The notes: a model not told the origin generated them from the letters alone. A DNA stretch of 64,000 nt from JANXQG01 sp963709175 (GCA_963709175.1 CAVPVK010000007.1:310001-374000), one strand, 5' to 3'. Positions 39,660 through 49,539 are shown, counted from the stretch's first letter. A program made the numbers and translations.

Positions 39660-39728
39660 GAAACTATTTCAAAATAGGGGGATGGCCTAGGTGTCTGCCT
39701 GGGAGTTCAGTTTCGTTGAAATAGTTTC
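39660..39728. promoter_or_regulatory. 13-bp inverted repeat before small conserved-looking gene
   Basis: GAAACTATTTCAA at 39660-39672 and TTGAAATAGTTTC at 39716-39728 are perfect inverse complements across 43 bases. The right arm touches the GAAGGAG ribosome site of the gene at 39743, so a folded leader would hide it; a split operator is the alternative. Confidence 0.45.
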
Positions 39729-39742
39729 GAAGGAGTCCTTTC

Positions 39743-40006
39743 GTGTCCACAGATGCAAGTCCACCGTCCGGCCCAACTCCCCAGGAACTCAAATCGGCCC
39801 TCAAGGCATTCCGCAAGCGGCTGAAACTGACCCAACTCGACGATCAATCGCGCATCGGCCGCGGACCGATGAGCGGCGGACATACGTCGAGTATCGTGGC
39901 AATCACACCACCCGACCAGTTTCCCGCCGCTGTGTGGGAGGAACTCGCCAACCAAGGCAAGCTCAAGCGATCCGGTACTGGGATGTATGCCCTCGGGCAA
40001 CCGTAG
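39743..40006 (+). CDS. Small hypothetical protein, probably conserved
   Basis: GTG start at 39743 after GAAGGAG; 87 residues (TPQELKSALKAFRKRLKLTQ, SRIGRGPMSGGHTSSIVAIT, PPDQFPAAVWEELANQGKLK). Composition, strong ribosome site and ordered sequence support a real gene. I recall similar small proteins with an R-L-K-L-T-x-L-D start and GxGP-GG middle from planctomycetes, but this was not checked. The N-terminal half is helical and basic, the C-terminal half could be a winged-helix-like fold (WEELANQGKLKRSGTGMYAL). Function unknown. Confidence 0.65.
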   Translation: MSTDASPPSGPTPQELKSALKAFRKRLKLTQLDDQSRIGRGPMSGGHTSSIVAITPPDQFPAAVWEELANQGKLKRSGTGMYALGQP

Positions 40007-40076
40007 GGCGACACTCGCTGAAATCGTACAACGCCAGTGGCGCTGCTTGGCTTCTCGGCCGAGGTGTTCGCCCGAG

Positions 40077-41672
40077 CTATTTTGCCGGGCTTGCCGGTTT
40101 CGACTTGATCGTGAACCCGATGACCAGGGGATAGTTCTGGCCAGAGGTAAATATCCCGGTATAAGCGGTCGTGGTGGGCACGAGCGATTCCGGGCTGTAC
40201 TCATAGGCCCCCCGGTCATAAGCCTTGCCCTGGGGCCGAGGAATGCCGTCGTGGTCGCTACGGACCTCCGGAATCGCCGCACCCGTATCAACGGCGGGCG
40301 AGTCCGGCAGCAGGTGGAAGTCGTCGCTGGCCAGGTCGCGAAACCGCGGGTTGCCGTCCAAGAGATTGTGATCGATCCTGGTCGTCTTCGATTCGCAGAA
40401 GAGATTCGGGTCGGGGTTGGTGACGATGATGTTGTTGCGGACCTCGTTGCCGCTGGTCAGCTTATCGTCAGGGATACGGACGCCGGGACCACGATTGCGA
40501 CAGATGGTGTTGTTGTAGACCCGCGCTTCGCTGCCGCCAGCAATGATGACGCCGAAGAGATTTCCCCAAATGACGTTGTCGTACAACAGGCTCTTGCGGC
40601 CGGCTCTGAGCACGATCCCGGCCCCGCCCGTGCGGATGTAGTCGTTGTCATGGATGCGGTTGCCGCAGATCACGTTGTCGTTCGAGGTCGGCTCCTCAAC
40701 CGCGGTGACAGCGCCGGGTTCGTTGCCGATGACGATCCCGGAACTGGCGTTCTGGTAGATGTCGCATCCTTGGATGTAGCTGTGCGCCCCGGTGATCAAT
40801 AGACCGTGATCGTCGCGAGTCTGGCCGCTGTCGTGGATGCGGCAATGGATGATCTGATGGTTGTCGCCGGCCAGGCTGACAACCGATCCGCTGGAGTTCT
40901 TCACTTCGCAATTGATCAAGCGAATATGGCTCGGCGGCGGCTCCTTGCCGTCCTTCTTCGCTCCCACCGGCATGGCGGTACCCTCGCCGTCCAGCACCAG
41001 GTTGTCGAACACCAGGTACTGCTGCCGCTGTCGCGATAGTCCGATGAGTTGATCGGTGCCCAAGGAATCGGGCGGCCGGATCACGACCGTTTCGCCTGGC
41101 ATACCGGCCACGACGATCGGCAAGTCCCAGCCCTTGCCGCCCCCGATCGGACTTTCCAGGGGGGAGATAAATTCCCGGTACTCGCCCTGGCGGATGTAAA
41201 GCAGGTCGCCAGGCGCAAGTGCGGGCACTGCCCGTCCGATCGTGCGGAACGGCCGTTGCAGCGTGCCCGGCCCTTGATCGTCACCACCCTTGGCGGCGGT
41301 ATAGAAGGTGCGCCGCGGACGGTAGTGAGTAGGCATCGCGGCGGCCATCGGGGTCCCACCGGTTGAGACCGTGAAACTGCTGCCGTCGCCGATTAGCGCG
41401 CCATTGAAGGCGAACCGGCCTTCGCTGTCGGTGACCGTGGTCATGTAGAACGGACGCTGGTCGACCCTCTTGCCGAAAATGGCGACAACAACTCCAGAAA
41501 AGCCCGGCTCATCGTTTTGACGGACACCATCGCCATTCTTGTCGAAGAATACCACGCCCTTGATGCTGCCAGCGCCCTGTGCGGCGGCGGACGAGGCATG
41601 AAGACAACCGAGACCGCCCAAGGCGATCGCCGCGGAGGCGAATCTCAAAAAATGGAATCGGCAAGAGACCAT
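40077..41672 (-). CDS. Secreted right-handed parallel beta-helix protein
   Basis: 531 residues, start at 41672 with a signal peptide (FASAAIALGGLGCLHASSAA). An SdrD-B/Cna-B-like domain follows (GVVFFDKNGDGVRQNDEPGF, SGVVVAIFG, TVTDSEGRFAFNG), then a DUF1565-type opening (FYTAAKGGDDQGPGTLQRPF) and a parallel beta-helix with repeated N-rich turns (GNRIHDNDYIRTGGAGIVLR, LYDNVIWGNLFGVIIAGG, VRNNIIVTNPDPNLF). The end DSPAVDTGAAIP and RPQGKAYDRGAYEY is typical of planctomycete beta-helix proteins. A polysaccharide lyase or surface-binding role is inferred. There is no clear ribosome site before the start. The gene is intact and convergent with the small gene at 39743. Confidence 0.85.
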   Translation of the reverse strand: MVSCRFHFLRFASAAIALGGLGCLHASSAAAQGAGSIKGVVFFDKNGDGVRQNDEPGFSGVVVAIFGKRVDQRPFYMTTVTDSEGRFAFNGALIGDGSSFTVSTGGTPMAAAMPTHYRPRRTFYTAAKGGDDQGPGTLQRPFRTIGRAVPALAPGDLLYIRQGEYREFISPLESPIGGGKGWDLPIVVAGMPGETVVIRPPDSLGTDQLIGLSRQRQQYLVFDNLVLDGEGTAMPVGAKKDGKEPPPSHIRLINCEVKNSSGSVVSLAGDNHQIIHCRIHDSGQTRDDHGLLITGAHSYIQGCDIYQNASSGIVIGNEPGAVTAVEEPTSNDNVICGNRIHDNDYIRTGGAGIVLRAGRKSLLYDNVIWGNLFGVIIAGGSEARVYNNTICRNRGPGVRIPDDKLTSGNEVRNNIIVTNPDPNLFCESKTTRIDHNLLDGNPRFRDLASDDFHLLPDSPAVDTGAAIPEVRSDHDGIPRPQGKAYDRGAYEYSPESLVPTTTAYTGIFTSGQNYPLVIGFTIKSKPASPAK

Positions 41673-41875
41673 GAAAATAATTGATAAGGTACGATGGAGA
41701 TGCCCACTCTAGTATAGATCATCGCGGCCGCGGCTCCTAGTCCCCGGCCAAACCATCGGGCCATGAGGCGACGCCGGATATCGCGGCAAGATATGCGAGC
41801 GGGCGGCAACCTCTATGTGGTTGTGCCGGTTATTTGCGCAGGGCGGTGGCCCGCGCCGCACTGGAGGATCGAGTC

Positions 41876-42694
41876 GTGCCAGTAACTCCCGCCCATGCCG
41901 CCGCTGTGATTCCGCTTCGCCGCTGGAAGCCCTATTTCTGGCTTTCGCCGCTGGTCGTGGGGAGCATGGCCCCGGACTTTCCCTACTACGCGTTCGTGCC
42001 CGAGCCGTTACACCACTTGGGACACACGTCCTGGGGAATGGTGGCAATCTGCATTCCCGCCGGGCTGGCGGTGCTTTATGCCTATCACCAGTTCTTCAAG
42101 TGGCCGCTCGTGCTGCTTGCGCCAGGTCCGCTGCGGGCGCGGCTTTGGCGGCACTGCGGTCCCTTTCCGTTCTTGCCGCTGCGCCGACTGGCCTGGATCT
42201 CCGTTCTCATTTATCTGGGAGCGGCGACCCACGTCGCCTGGGATGGATTGACGCACGAAGGCGGCTGGGCCCTGCGAGATGACCGTCCTCTCAGCGAGGT
42301 GATGGTGACGGTAGCAGGCCAGCCATTGCACGGGGTGGGCCTCTTGCAGTACGGCAGCAGTGCGTTAGGCCTAGGGCTGATCGCCTGGTGGTCGTGGCAA
42401 TGGTATCGGCGGGCGCCTGCGGATTGCCTTCCCGGCGACACAGCCTTCATGCGGCGGGCCCGTGCGGCAATCGTTGGGGCCATGTTCGCTTTCGCCGCGT
42501 TAACGGGCGTCCTTTGCGGCCTGCGTTACGCGACAAGCCTGGTCGGTCCCTTTAGGCTTATGGAGTTCTTGCGGGCCGGCTTCATCATCGGGGCAGACGC
42601 CTTCCTGCTCGCCTTGGTGCTCTTCGCCGCCGCGGTGCATTGGCTTCGTGGTCCATGGGTGGGCTGCTTGTCTCGCACCTCAGTCCGATTATGA
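41876..42694 (+). CDS. DUF4184-family integral membrane protein
   Basis: GTG at 41876 is preferred over upstream starts because GGAGG lies eight bases before it and the family begins with PVTPAHAAAVIPLRRW. About 272 residues with roughly six hydrophobic segments (GMVAICIPAGLAVLYAY, LAWISVLIYLGAATHVAWDG, AIVGAMFAFAALTGVLCGL, GFIIGADAFLLALVLFAAAV). The motif MAPDFPYY and the HVAWDGLTH segment, with conserved His and Asp, recall membrane-bound metal-dependent hydrolases. The reaction is unknown. It stands alone between the beta-helix gene and metH. Confidence 0.8.
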   Translation: MPVTPAHAAAVIPLRRWKPYFWLSPLVVGSMAPDFPYYAFVPEPLHHLGHTSWGMVAICIPAGLAVLYAYHQFFKWPLVLLAPGPLRARLWRHCGPFPFLPLRRLAWISVLIYLGAATHVAWDGLTHEGGWALRDDRPLSEVMVTVAGQPLHGVGLLQYGSSALGLGLIAWWSWQWYRRAPADCLPGDTAFMRRARAAIVGAMFAFAALTGVLCGLRYATSLVGPFRLMEFLRAGFIIGADAFLLALVLFAAAVHWLRGPWVGCLSRTSVRL

Positions 42695-42943
42695 TAGCAC
42701 CTGTTGCTCGCGATTGGTCGCCTGCCGCATCGAGCATAACGTGCCCGCCAACGGGTTCGGACCGGGCGTCTACTGGGAATCGTGTATTGCGCTAAATGAT
42801 ATTTCGTGATTCCGGGATGACCTCACGACCACGGGTCTCCTGCGGGCCGAGTCTTACCGTGCCACCCTGCTCCCAGCCTTCGATAGGCATGCCGGCCCCT
42901 GAACCCCCTGGAAATCGGCCGGTCATCGGTATAAACTCTACCA

Positions 42944-45900
42944 ATGAACGAAATTGTCCCGATCCCTGCCAATATTCGGTTGCGCGACCTTCTCGCCCGC
43001 CGCATCGCCATCCTCGACGGCGCCATGGGCACCATGATCCAGCAGCGCAACCTCGGCGAGGCCGACTATCGCGGCAGGCAGTTTGCCGACCATCCGCGCG
43101 ACCTCAAGGGCTGCAACGACCTGCTGACAATCACCCAGCCCGAGGCTATCACCGCCATCCACCGCGGCTACCTCGAGGCCGGGGCCGACATCCTCTCGAC
43201 GAACACGTTCAATGCCAACAGCATCTCGATGGCCGACTACGACCTGGTCGATCAGGTCCGGGCCATCAACCTTGCCGGCGTGGCATGTGCAAAAAAGGCC
43301 GTCGATGAGTTTCGTGCCGCACGGTCGGCGACCACACAGCCCTTACCCTCTGCCCCTCTCCCAAATTGCGAGGGGAGTTCAGGCCCCTTCGTTGCCGGTT
43401 CCATCGGCCCCACGAATCGCACCGCCTCGCTCTCGCCGGACGTGAACAATCCGGGCTATCGGGCCGTGTACTTCGACCAACTGGCTGCAGCCTACTTCGA
43501 GCAGGCCGAGGCCCTCGTTGACGGCGGGGCCGACGTCTTGCTGGTCGAGACCGTCTTCGACACGCTCAACCTCAAGGCGTGTCTCTTCGCCATCGACGAC
43601 CTCTTTACCCGGCGGCGGATGAGGCTTCCCGTGATGGCCTCCGTGACGATCACCGATCGCAGCGGCCGCACGCTCTCCGGGCAGACGCTGGCCGCGTTCC
43701 TGGCCTCGATCGAGCATGCCGACCTGTTGAGCGTGGGTATCAACTGCGCCCTGGGACCGTCGTTGATGCGACCCTACGTCGAAGAGCTTTCGCAACTCTG
43801 CCCGGTGTGGACAAGCTGCCATCCCAACGCCGGATTGCCGAACGAGTTCGGCGGCTACGACGAAACACCCGCGCAAATGACCGCGGTGCTGGGTGAATTC
43901 GCCGCCAACGGCTGGGTGAACATCGTCGGCGGCTGTTGCGGCACGACTCCGGCCCACATCGCCGCGATTGCGGGCTGCATGCAAAGCAGACCGCCCCGCC
44001 GTCCGCCGCCGCCGCGGCATGACACGGTCCTCAGCGGCCTGGAACCGCTAGTGATCCGCCCCGACAGCACCTTCATTATGATCGGCGAGCGGACGAATGT
44101 CTCCGGCTCGAAGAAGTTCGCCAGGCTGGTCCGCGAGGGCAAGCTGGCCGATGCCGTGTCCGTTGCCCGGCAACAGGTCGAGGGTGGAGCGAACATCATC
44201 GACGTCAACATGGACGAGGGCCTGTTGGACGGTCCCAAGGTGATGAGCGAGTTCCTCAACCTGCTGGCCGCCGAGCCCGACGTGGCCCGCGTGCCCGTAA
44301 TGATCGACAGTTCCAACTGGGCCGTCTTGGAGGCCGGGCTGAAGTGCGTGCAGGGCAAGTCGATTGTCAACTCGATCAGCCTCAAGGAGGGGGAAGAGCA
44401 ATTCCTGACACATGCCCGGCTGGTGCGACAGTACGGCGCTGCCTGCGTGGTGATGATGTTCGACGAAGTGGGCCAGGCCGTGACCGTGGAGGAAAAGATC
44501 CGCATCGCCCGGCGGGCCTACAAGCTGCTCACGGAACGGGCTGGCATGAAAGCGGCCGACATCATCTTCGATCCGAACATCCTGGCCATCGGCACCGGCA
44601 TCGAGGAGCACGCCCGCTACGGCGTGAACTTTCTCGAGGCCACGCGGAAGATCAAAGAGATCCTGCCCGATGTGAAGATTTCCGGCGGTGTGAGCAATGT
44701 CTCCTTCGCCTTCCGCGGCAACGATCGAGTCCGAGAGGCGTTCAATGCCGCCTTCCTGTACCATGCCATCCACGCCGGCCTGGATATGGGGATCGTCAAT
44801 GCCGGTCAGTTGGCCGTATACGAGGACATCGAGCCGGCCCTGCGTGAGCGGGTGGAAGACGTGATCTTTGACCGCCGCCCCGACGCCACCGAGCGGCTGG
44901 TTGCCTACGGGGCGACGCTCGAAGGCAATGCCGTCGAGGACGACAAGGCCGATCCGGTCTGGCGGCGCGGCACGGTTGAAGAGCGGCTCAAGCACTCGCT
45001 GGTGCACGGCGTCGTCGACTATATCGATTCCGACGTGGAAGAGGCCCGGCGGAAATACCCCGGCTGCCTGGACATTATCGAGGGGCCGCTCATGGCAGGC
45101 ATCCAGGTGGTTGGCGATCTCTTCGGCGATGGCAAGATGTTCCTGCCGCAGGTCGTCAAGAGCGCCCGGGTCATGAAGAAGGCGGTGGCTTACCTCATGC
45201 CGTTCATGGAGGCCGAGAAAAAGGCCGGTGGCGGCGCGGCCAGCGCTGGACCTTCCACCCGCGGCACGATCGTGCTGGCGACGGTCAAGGGGGATGTCCA
45301 CGACATCGGCAAGAACATCGTGGGCATCGTGCTGGGCTGCAACAACTACCGGATCCTTGATTTGGGCGTGATGGTCCCGTGCGAGAAGATCCTGCAAACG
45401 GCGCGCGAGGCGAAGGCCGACATGATCGGTCTGAGCGGCCTCATCACTCCCAGCCTCGAGGAGATGGTTCATGTCGCCCGCGAAATGCAGCGGCTGGGCA
45501 TGGATGTCCCCCTTCTGATCGGCGGGGCCACCACCAGTCCCAAGCACACGGCCGTGAAGATCGCTCCGGCCTACGTGCGCGAAGTAGTTCACGTGAAAGA
45601 CGCTTCGCGCTGCGCTCCGGTCTGCGAGCGCCTGCTTTCGGCGGAAAAGCGGCCGCAGTTCGACGCCGAGAACCGCGCCTTCCAGGCCCAGATGGTCGCG
45701 TCCTACCAGCGCAAGCAGGAGCTGAAATTGGTCTCGTACAGCGAGGCGGTCGAGGGTGGCTTCCACACCGACTGGGCGTCGCACGACATCCCCGTGCCCT
45801 CGTTCCACGGCGTGCGAACGCTGCCAGATTATCCACTGGAGGATCTGGTGCCGTATATTGATTGGGCCCAGTTCTTCGCCGCCTGGGAGATGCGCGGCAA

Positions 45901-46708
45901 GTTCCCCGAGATCCTCGACCATCCGCAGCGGGGCGACGAGGCCCGTAAGCTCTACGATGACGCCCGCAAGTTCCTCGACCGCATCATCGAGAACCGCTGG
46001 CTGCGGGCCAACGGCGTCCATGCCTTCTGGCCCGCGGCCTCGGCGGGCGATGACGTCATCCTCTACGAAGACGACGAACGCCGCGACGAGCTGGCTCGGT
46101 TGCACTTCTTGCGGCAGCAGTGGCTGAGCGAAGCGCGGCGGTGCTATTACTCCAACGCCGACTTCGTGGCGCCGGCCGATAGCGGCCGCAAGGACTACGT
46201 GGGCGGCTTTGCCGTGACCGGCGGCATCGGCGCCGATGAGCTCGTCCGCCGCTGCGAGGCCGACCATGACGACTATAGCGCGATCATGGCCAAGGTCTTC
46301 GCCGACCGCTTTGCCGAGGCCTTCGCCGAGCGGCTGCACGAGATCGTTCGCCGCGAGTGGGGTTATGGGCGAGATGAGAACCTCTCGGTTGCCGACATGC
46401 TGGAGGAAAAATATCGCGGCATTCGCCCGGCGCCCGGCTATCCGTCGCTGCCCGACCATACGGAGAAGCGGATCCTCTTCGACCTGCTGGGGGCCGAGCC
46501 GTCTGCAGGAATCGAACTCACCGAGAGTTTCATGATGCTGCCCGCCGGTTCCGTGAGCGGATTTTACTTCGCGCATCCCGGCTCGCGCTACTTCGCCATC
46601 GACCGCGTCACCCGCGACCAGGTGGAAGAATACGCCCGGCGCAAGGGCTGGAGACTCAAAGAGGCCGAGAAATGGCTGGCCCCGGTGCTGGCGTACGACG
46701 CGGACTGA
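42944..46708 (+). CDS. metH: Cobalamin-dependent methionine synthase
   Basis: 1,254 residues and intact. It transfers the methyl group of methyltetrahydrofolate via cobalamin to homocysteine. Modules in order: homocysteine domain (residues 1-350; zinc cysteines in GINCALGP and GGCCGTTPAH; DGAMGTMIQ start), pterin-binding domain (about 370-630; GERTNVSGSKKF, DVNMDEGLLDG), cobalamin domains (about 660-900; DVHDIGKNIVGIVLGCNNY, the D-x-H-x-x-G motif whose His ligates cobalt), and the SAM-binding reactivation domain (about 930-1254; RPAPGYPSLPDHTEK). About 18 residues near position 130 (TTQPLPSAPLPNCEGS) have no counterpart in the usual enzyme. TATAAA at 42930-42935 just before the start may mean a short or absent leader. 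No cobalamin riboswitch was recognised in the 250-base upstream gap. Confidence 0.97.
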   Translation: MNEIVPIPANIRLRDLLARRIAILDGAMGTMIQQRNLGEADYRGRQFADHPRDLKGCNDLLTITQPEAITAIHRGYLEAGADILSTNTFNANSISMADYDLVDQVRAINLAGVACAKKAVDEFRAARSATTQPLPSAPLPNCEGSSGPFVAGSIGPTNRTASLSPDVNNPGYRAVYFDQLAAAYFEQAEALVDGGADVLLVETVFDTLNLKACLFAIDDLFTRRRMRLPVMASVTITDRSGRTLSGQTLAAFLASIEHADLLSVGINCALGPSLMRPYVEELSQLCPVWTSCHPNAGLPNEFGGYDETPAQMTAVLGEFAANGWVNIVGGCCGTTPAHIAAIAGCMQSRPPRRPPPPRHDTVLSGLEPLVIRPDSTFIMIGERTNVSGSKKFARLVREGKLADAVSVARQQVEGGANIIDVNMDEGLLDGPKVMSEFLNLLAAEPDVARVPVMIDSSNWAVLEAGLKCVQGKSIVNSISLKEGEEQFLTHARLVRQYGAACVVMMFDEVGQAVTVEEKIRIARRAYKLLTERAGMKAADIIFDPNILAIGTGIEEHARYGVNFLEATRKIKEILPDVKISGGVSNVSFAFRGNDRVREAFNAAFLYHAIHAGLDMGIVNAGQLAVYEDIEPALRERVEDVIFDRRPDATERLVAYGATLEGNAVEDDKADPVWRRGTVEERLKHSLVHGVVDYIDSDVEEARRKYPGCLDIIEGPLMAGIQVVGDLFGDGKMFLPQVVKSARVMKKAVAYLMPFMEAEKKAGGGAASAGPSTRGTIVLATVKGDVHDIGKNIVGIVLGCNNYRILDLGVMVPCEKILQTAREAKADMIGLSGLITPSLEEMVHVAREMQRLGMDVPLLIGGATTSPKHTAVKIAPAYVREVVHVKDASRCAPVCERLLSAEKRPQFDAENRAFQAQMVASYQRKQELKLVSYSEAVEGGFHTDWASHDIPVPSFHGVRTLPDYPLEDLVPYIDWAQFFAAWEMRGKFPEILDHPQRGDEARKLYDDARKFLDRIIENRWLRANGVHAFWPAASAGDDVILYEDDERRDELARLHFLRQQWLSEARRCYYSNADFVAPADSGRKDYVGGFAVTGGIGADELVRRCEADHDDYSAIMAKVFADRFAEAFAERLHEIVRREWGYGRDENLSVADMLEEKYRGIRPAPGYPSLPDHTEKRILFDLLGAEPSAGIELTESFMMLPAGSVSGFYFAHPGSRYFAIDRVTRDQVEEYARRKGWRLKEAEKWLAPVLAYDAD

Positions 46709-46857
46709 GGGTATCCTAAATGACCTTGGAGGGAAGAAGGTGGCAGGCGCCATTCGCCCGAAACGGCCCGTAGGTGTTGCGCATAAGCGGTGCCTGTCAG
46801 CTTTTTCCCAGAGTCCCGCCTCGCCTTCACCCCCTGCCCGCCTCGAAGGAGTCCGCC

Positions 46858-49539
46858 ATGAAAACGATCCTCGCTACCGCTCTGTTTTTTGCTGCCGCAA
46901 CCACATCAGCTGTTGACTTTCAGGTCGCCCCCAACGGTAATGACGCCAACGCCGGCACAGCCGACAAGCCGCTTGCCTCGCTCCGCGGGGTGCGAGATGC
47001 GATCCGAGCCCTGAAGGCCAAAGGTCCGCTGCAGGGGCCTGTGACCGTAACCATTGCCCAGGGAACATATGCCATTACGGCGCCGCTGATGCTCGAAGCC
47101 GTTGACAGTGGCACGGCGGACTCCCCCATCGTCTACCAGGCAGCCGCCGGCGCCCACCCCGTCTTCAGCGGCGGACGCGTTATCACCGGTTGGCAACCGC
47201 ACGCGAACGGCATCTGGAAGACGCGGATCGCCGACGTGGCATCCGGCCACTGGTACTTCGAGCAGTTGTTCGTCAACGGCAAACGGGCCACGCGAGCACG
47301 CACCCCCAACAAATTCTTCTTCTACATGCAGGGCCTGGGCGAGAAGCCGCTCCCTGCAGGCGGCCGTCGCCGCGGCGAGGCGGAGCAGACCGTCCGCATG
47401 CGGGCTGACGACGCCCGGCAGGCATTCCAGACTTGCGCTCCGGGCGAAGACCTCCGCGATATGAACCTGGTGGTCTACCACAATTGGGACAACACACGGC
47501 GGTTCCTGGACACGATCGACACGCGGCACGGCCTGTTGACCACGATCGGCGAACCGATGAAGCCGTGGAATCCCTGGAAGCCCGATTCGCACTACATCCT
47601 GGAAAACTACCTTGGGGCCCTCGACTCGCCCGGCGAATGGTTCCTGGCCCGCGACGGCTGGCTATATTATATGCCGCGACCCGGAGTACCGGGTGCCCCG
47701 GGCGAAGACATGTCCAAGGCCGAGGTCGTTGCCCCTGTCGCGGAGAAGTTCCTCGTGATCAAGGGCGATGCCGCGTCGGGGCGGTTCGTCGAGCATATTT
47801 CCTTCCGTGGTCTGGCCTTCCGCCACGGCCAATGGCTCACACCGCGAGGCGGATTCGAGCCGATGCAAGCCGCCGCACAGATCGAGGCCCCCGTCATGGC
47901 CGACGCCGCCAGGGACGTCGCTATCGAGGACTGCGAGGTCGGGCATGTCGGCACCTATGCCGTCTGGTTCCGCAACGCGTGCCAGAATTGCTCCCTGCGG
48001 CATTGCTACGTCCACGATTTCGGTGCGGGCGCCGTGCGGATCGGCATCACGGGCATCGTTGGCGATTTGGCCCAGCGAACGGGCCACATCACGATCGACA
48101 ACAACATCCTGGTCCACGGCGGGTCGATCTTTCCCTGCGCGGTGGGCCTTTGGATCGGGCAAAGCGGCGACAACGTGATTACGCACAACGAGATCGCCGA
48201 CCTTTTCTACACCGGCATTTCTGCGGGATGGACATGGGGTTACGGCGAGGGATTGGCTAAGCGGAACACCTTCGCCTTCAACCACGTGCACCACCTGGGC
48301 TACGGCCTGATGACCGACATGGGCGGCATCTACACGCTCGGCCCTTCGGAAGGCACCGTGGTCCGCAACAATATCTTCCATGACATCTATTCCCATTCCT
48401 ATGGCGGCTGGGGCATGTATACCGACGAGGGCAGCACCGGCATCCTCTTCGAGAACAACCTGGTCTACCGCACCAGGACGGGCAGCTTCCATCAGCACTA
48501 CGGCAAGCAAAACGTCCTCCGCAACAACATCCTGGCCGAGAGCATCGAGCAGCAGCTTCAAGCCACGCGGCTGGAAGACCACCTTTCGTTCACGCTGGAG
48601 AACAATATCATCTACTGGGAGACCGGAACGCTCATGGCCGGTCCCTGGGATCGGCTCCAGTATGTCTCGCGCAAGAACCTCTACTGGCAGGCCCGGCACG
48701 AGCCGATTTCTTTTGCCGGGCAATCGCTGACGGCGTGGCAGGCCCGGGGTCACGAGCAAGGCTCGCAGATCGCCGATCCCCGCTTCGTCGATCCGCTCCG
48801 CGACGACTACCGCCTCGCCCCCGATTCGCCGGCCTTGCGGCTGGGTTTCAAACCGTTCGACTACACGCAAGCGGGCGTTTACGGCGATGCCGCGTGGAAG
48901 GCGAAGGCCCGGGCAGAGAAGTGTCCGGCGTTGGAGATCCCGCCAGGGCCGCCGCCCACGGAGATCGGCGACGACTTCGAGGATCAGCCGGTGGGCAGCC
49001 GGCCGAGCGGCGCAGTCTCGCACGTCGAAGGGCGCGGTGACGCGATCGTCATCACCGACGAGACCGCGGCCAGCGGCCGACACAGCGTGAAAATCGTCGA
49101 TGCCCCGGGGCTGCTCAACGAGTTCGATCCGCATCTTACCTACGAGAACCTGGGCTATACCGGCGGTCGGGTTCACGATGCATTCGACCTCCGCGTGGCT
49201 AAAGATACTCGCCTGAGTTTCGAATGGCGCGACTACGGTCCGCCGGCCTACGCAACTGGGCCGCACTTCGCTTTGTACGACACGTGGCTGTCGTTCGGGA
49301 ACCGGCGGCTGGCGATGCCCGCCGATACGTGGATTCATTTTGAAATTGATGCTGGCCTCGGCGAGGCGGCCAAGGAGGGCTGGACACTCCGCGTGACCGT
49401 GCCGGGCCAGCCGCTCCGCGAGTTCCGTCATCTGCCGATGGCAAATTCGCGATTCCAGAAGCTCGACTGGGTCGGCTTCAGCAGCCACGCGACCTACAAA
49501 ACAGCGTTTTACCTCGATAACATGGTAGTGAAGCCATGA
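46858..49539 (+). CDS. Secreted right-handed parallel beta-helix protein with C-terminal sandwich domain
   Basis: 893 residues from ATG 46858, preceded by GAAGGAG (TILATALFFAAATTSAVDFQ, signal peptide). A typical opening for glycan-active beta-helices follows (VAPNGNDANAGTADKPLASL, then AIRALKAKGPL). The helix region contains EDCEVGHVGTYAVWFRNACQ, NNILVHGGSIFPCAVGLWIG and GGIYTLGPSEGTVVRNNIFH. From about residue 700 a separate beta-sandwich follows (DDFEDQPVGSRPSG, DLRVAKDTRLSFEWRDYGPP), resembling a carbohydrate-binding module. Substrate unknown; polysaccharide cleavage or binding outside the cytoplasm is inferred. It ends one base before the stop of the opposite-strand DUF4139 array. Confidence 0.85.
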   Translation: MKTILATALFFAAATTSAVDFQVAPNGNDANAGTADKPLASLRGVRDAIRALKAKGPLQGPVTVTIAQGTYAITAPLMLEAVDSGTADSPIVYQAAAGAHPVFSGGRVITGWQPHANGIWKTRIADVASGHWYFEQLFVNGKRATRARTPNKFFFYMQGLGEKPLPAGGRRRGEAEQTVRMRADDARQAFQTCAPGEDLRDMNLVVYHNWDNTRRFLDTIDTRHGLLTTIGEPMKPWNPWKPDSHYILENYLGALDSPGEWFLARDGWLYYMPRPGVPGAPGEDMSKAEVVAPVAEKFLVIKGDAASGRFVEHISFRGLAFRHGQWLTPRGGFEPMQAAAQIEAPVMADAARDVAIEDCEVGHVGTYAVWFRNACQNCSLRHCYVHDFGAGAVRIGITGIVGDLAQRTGHITIDNNILVHGGSIFPCAVGLWIGQSGDNVITHNEIADLFYTGISAGWTWGYGEGLAKRNTFAFNHVHHLGYGLMTDMGGIYTLGPSEGTVVRNNIFHDIYSHSYGGWGMYTDEGSTGILFENNLVYRTRTGSFHQHYGKQNVLRNNILAESIEQQLQATRLEDHLSFTLENNIIYWETGTLMAGPWDRLQYVSRKNLYWQARHEPISFAGQSLTAWQARGHEQGSQIADPRFVDPLRDDYRLAPDSPALRLGFKPFDYTQAGVYGDAAWKAKARAEKCPALEIPPGPPPTEIGDDFEDQPVGSRPSGAVSHVEGRGDAIVITDETAASGRHSVKIVDAPGLLNEFDPHLTYENLGYTGGRVHDAFDLRVAKDTRLSFEWRDYGPPAYATGPHFALYDTWLSFGNRRLAMPADTWIHFEIDAGLGEAAKEGWTLRVTVPGQPLREFRHLPMANSRFQKLDWVGFSSHATYKTAFYLDNMVVKP

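Noticed and set aside
42695..42943. Cobalamin or SAM/SAH riboswitch upstream of metH
   Set aside because: I looked for the B12-box and SAH-type core in the gap and found no convincing match.
44048..46753. 901-codon open frame on the minus strand opposite metH
   Set aside because: It mirrors metH codon for codon in a GC-rich gene; no start signal, domain or neighbour supports it.
47662..49488. 608-codon open frame opposite the beta-helix gene
   Set aside because: Antisense shadow of an intact gene with signal peptide and clear family features.
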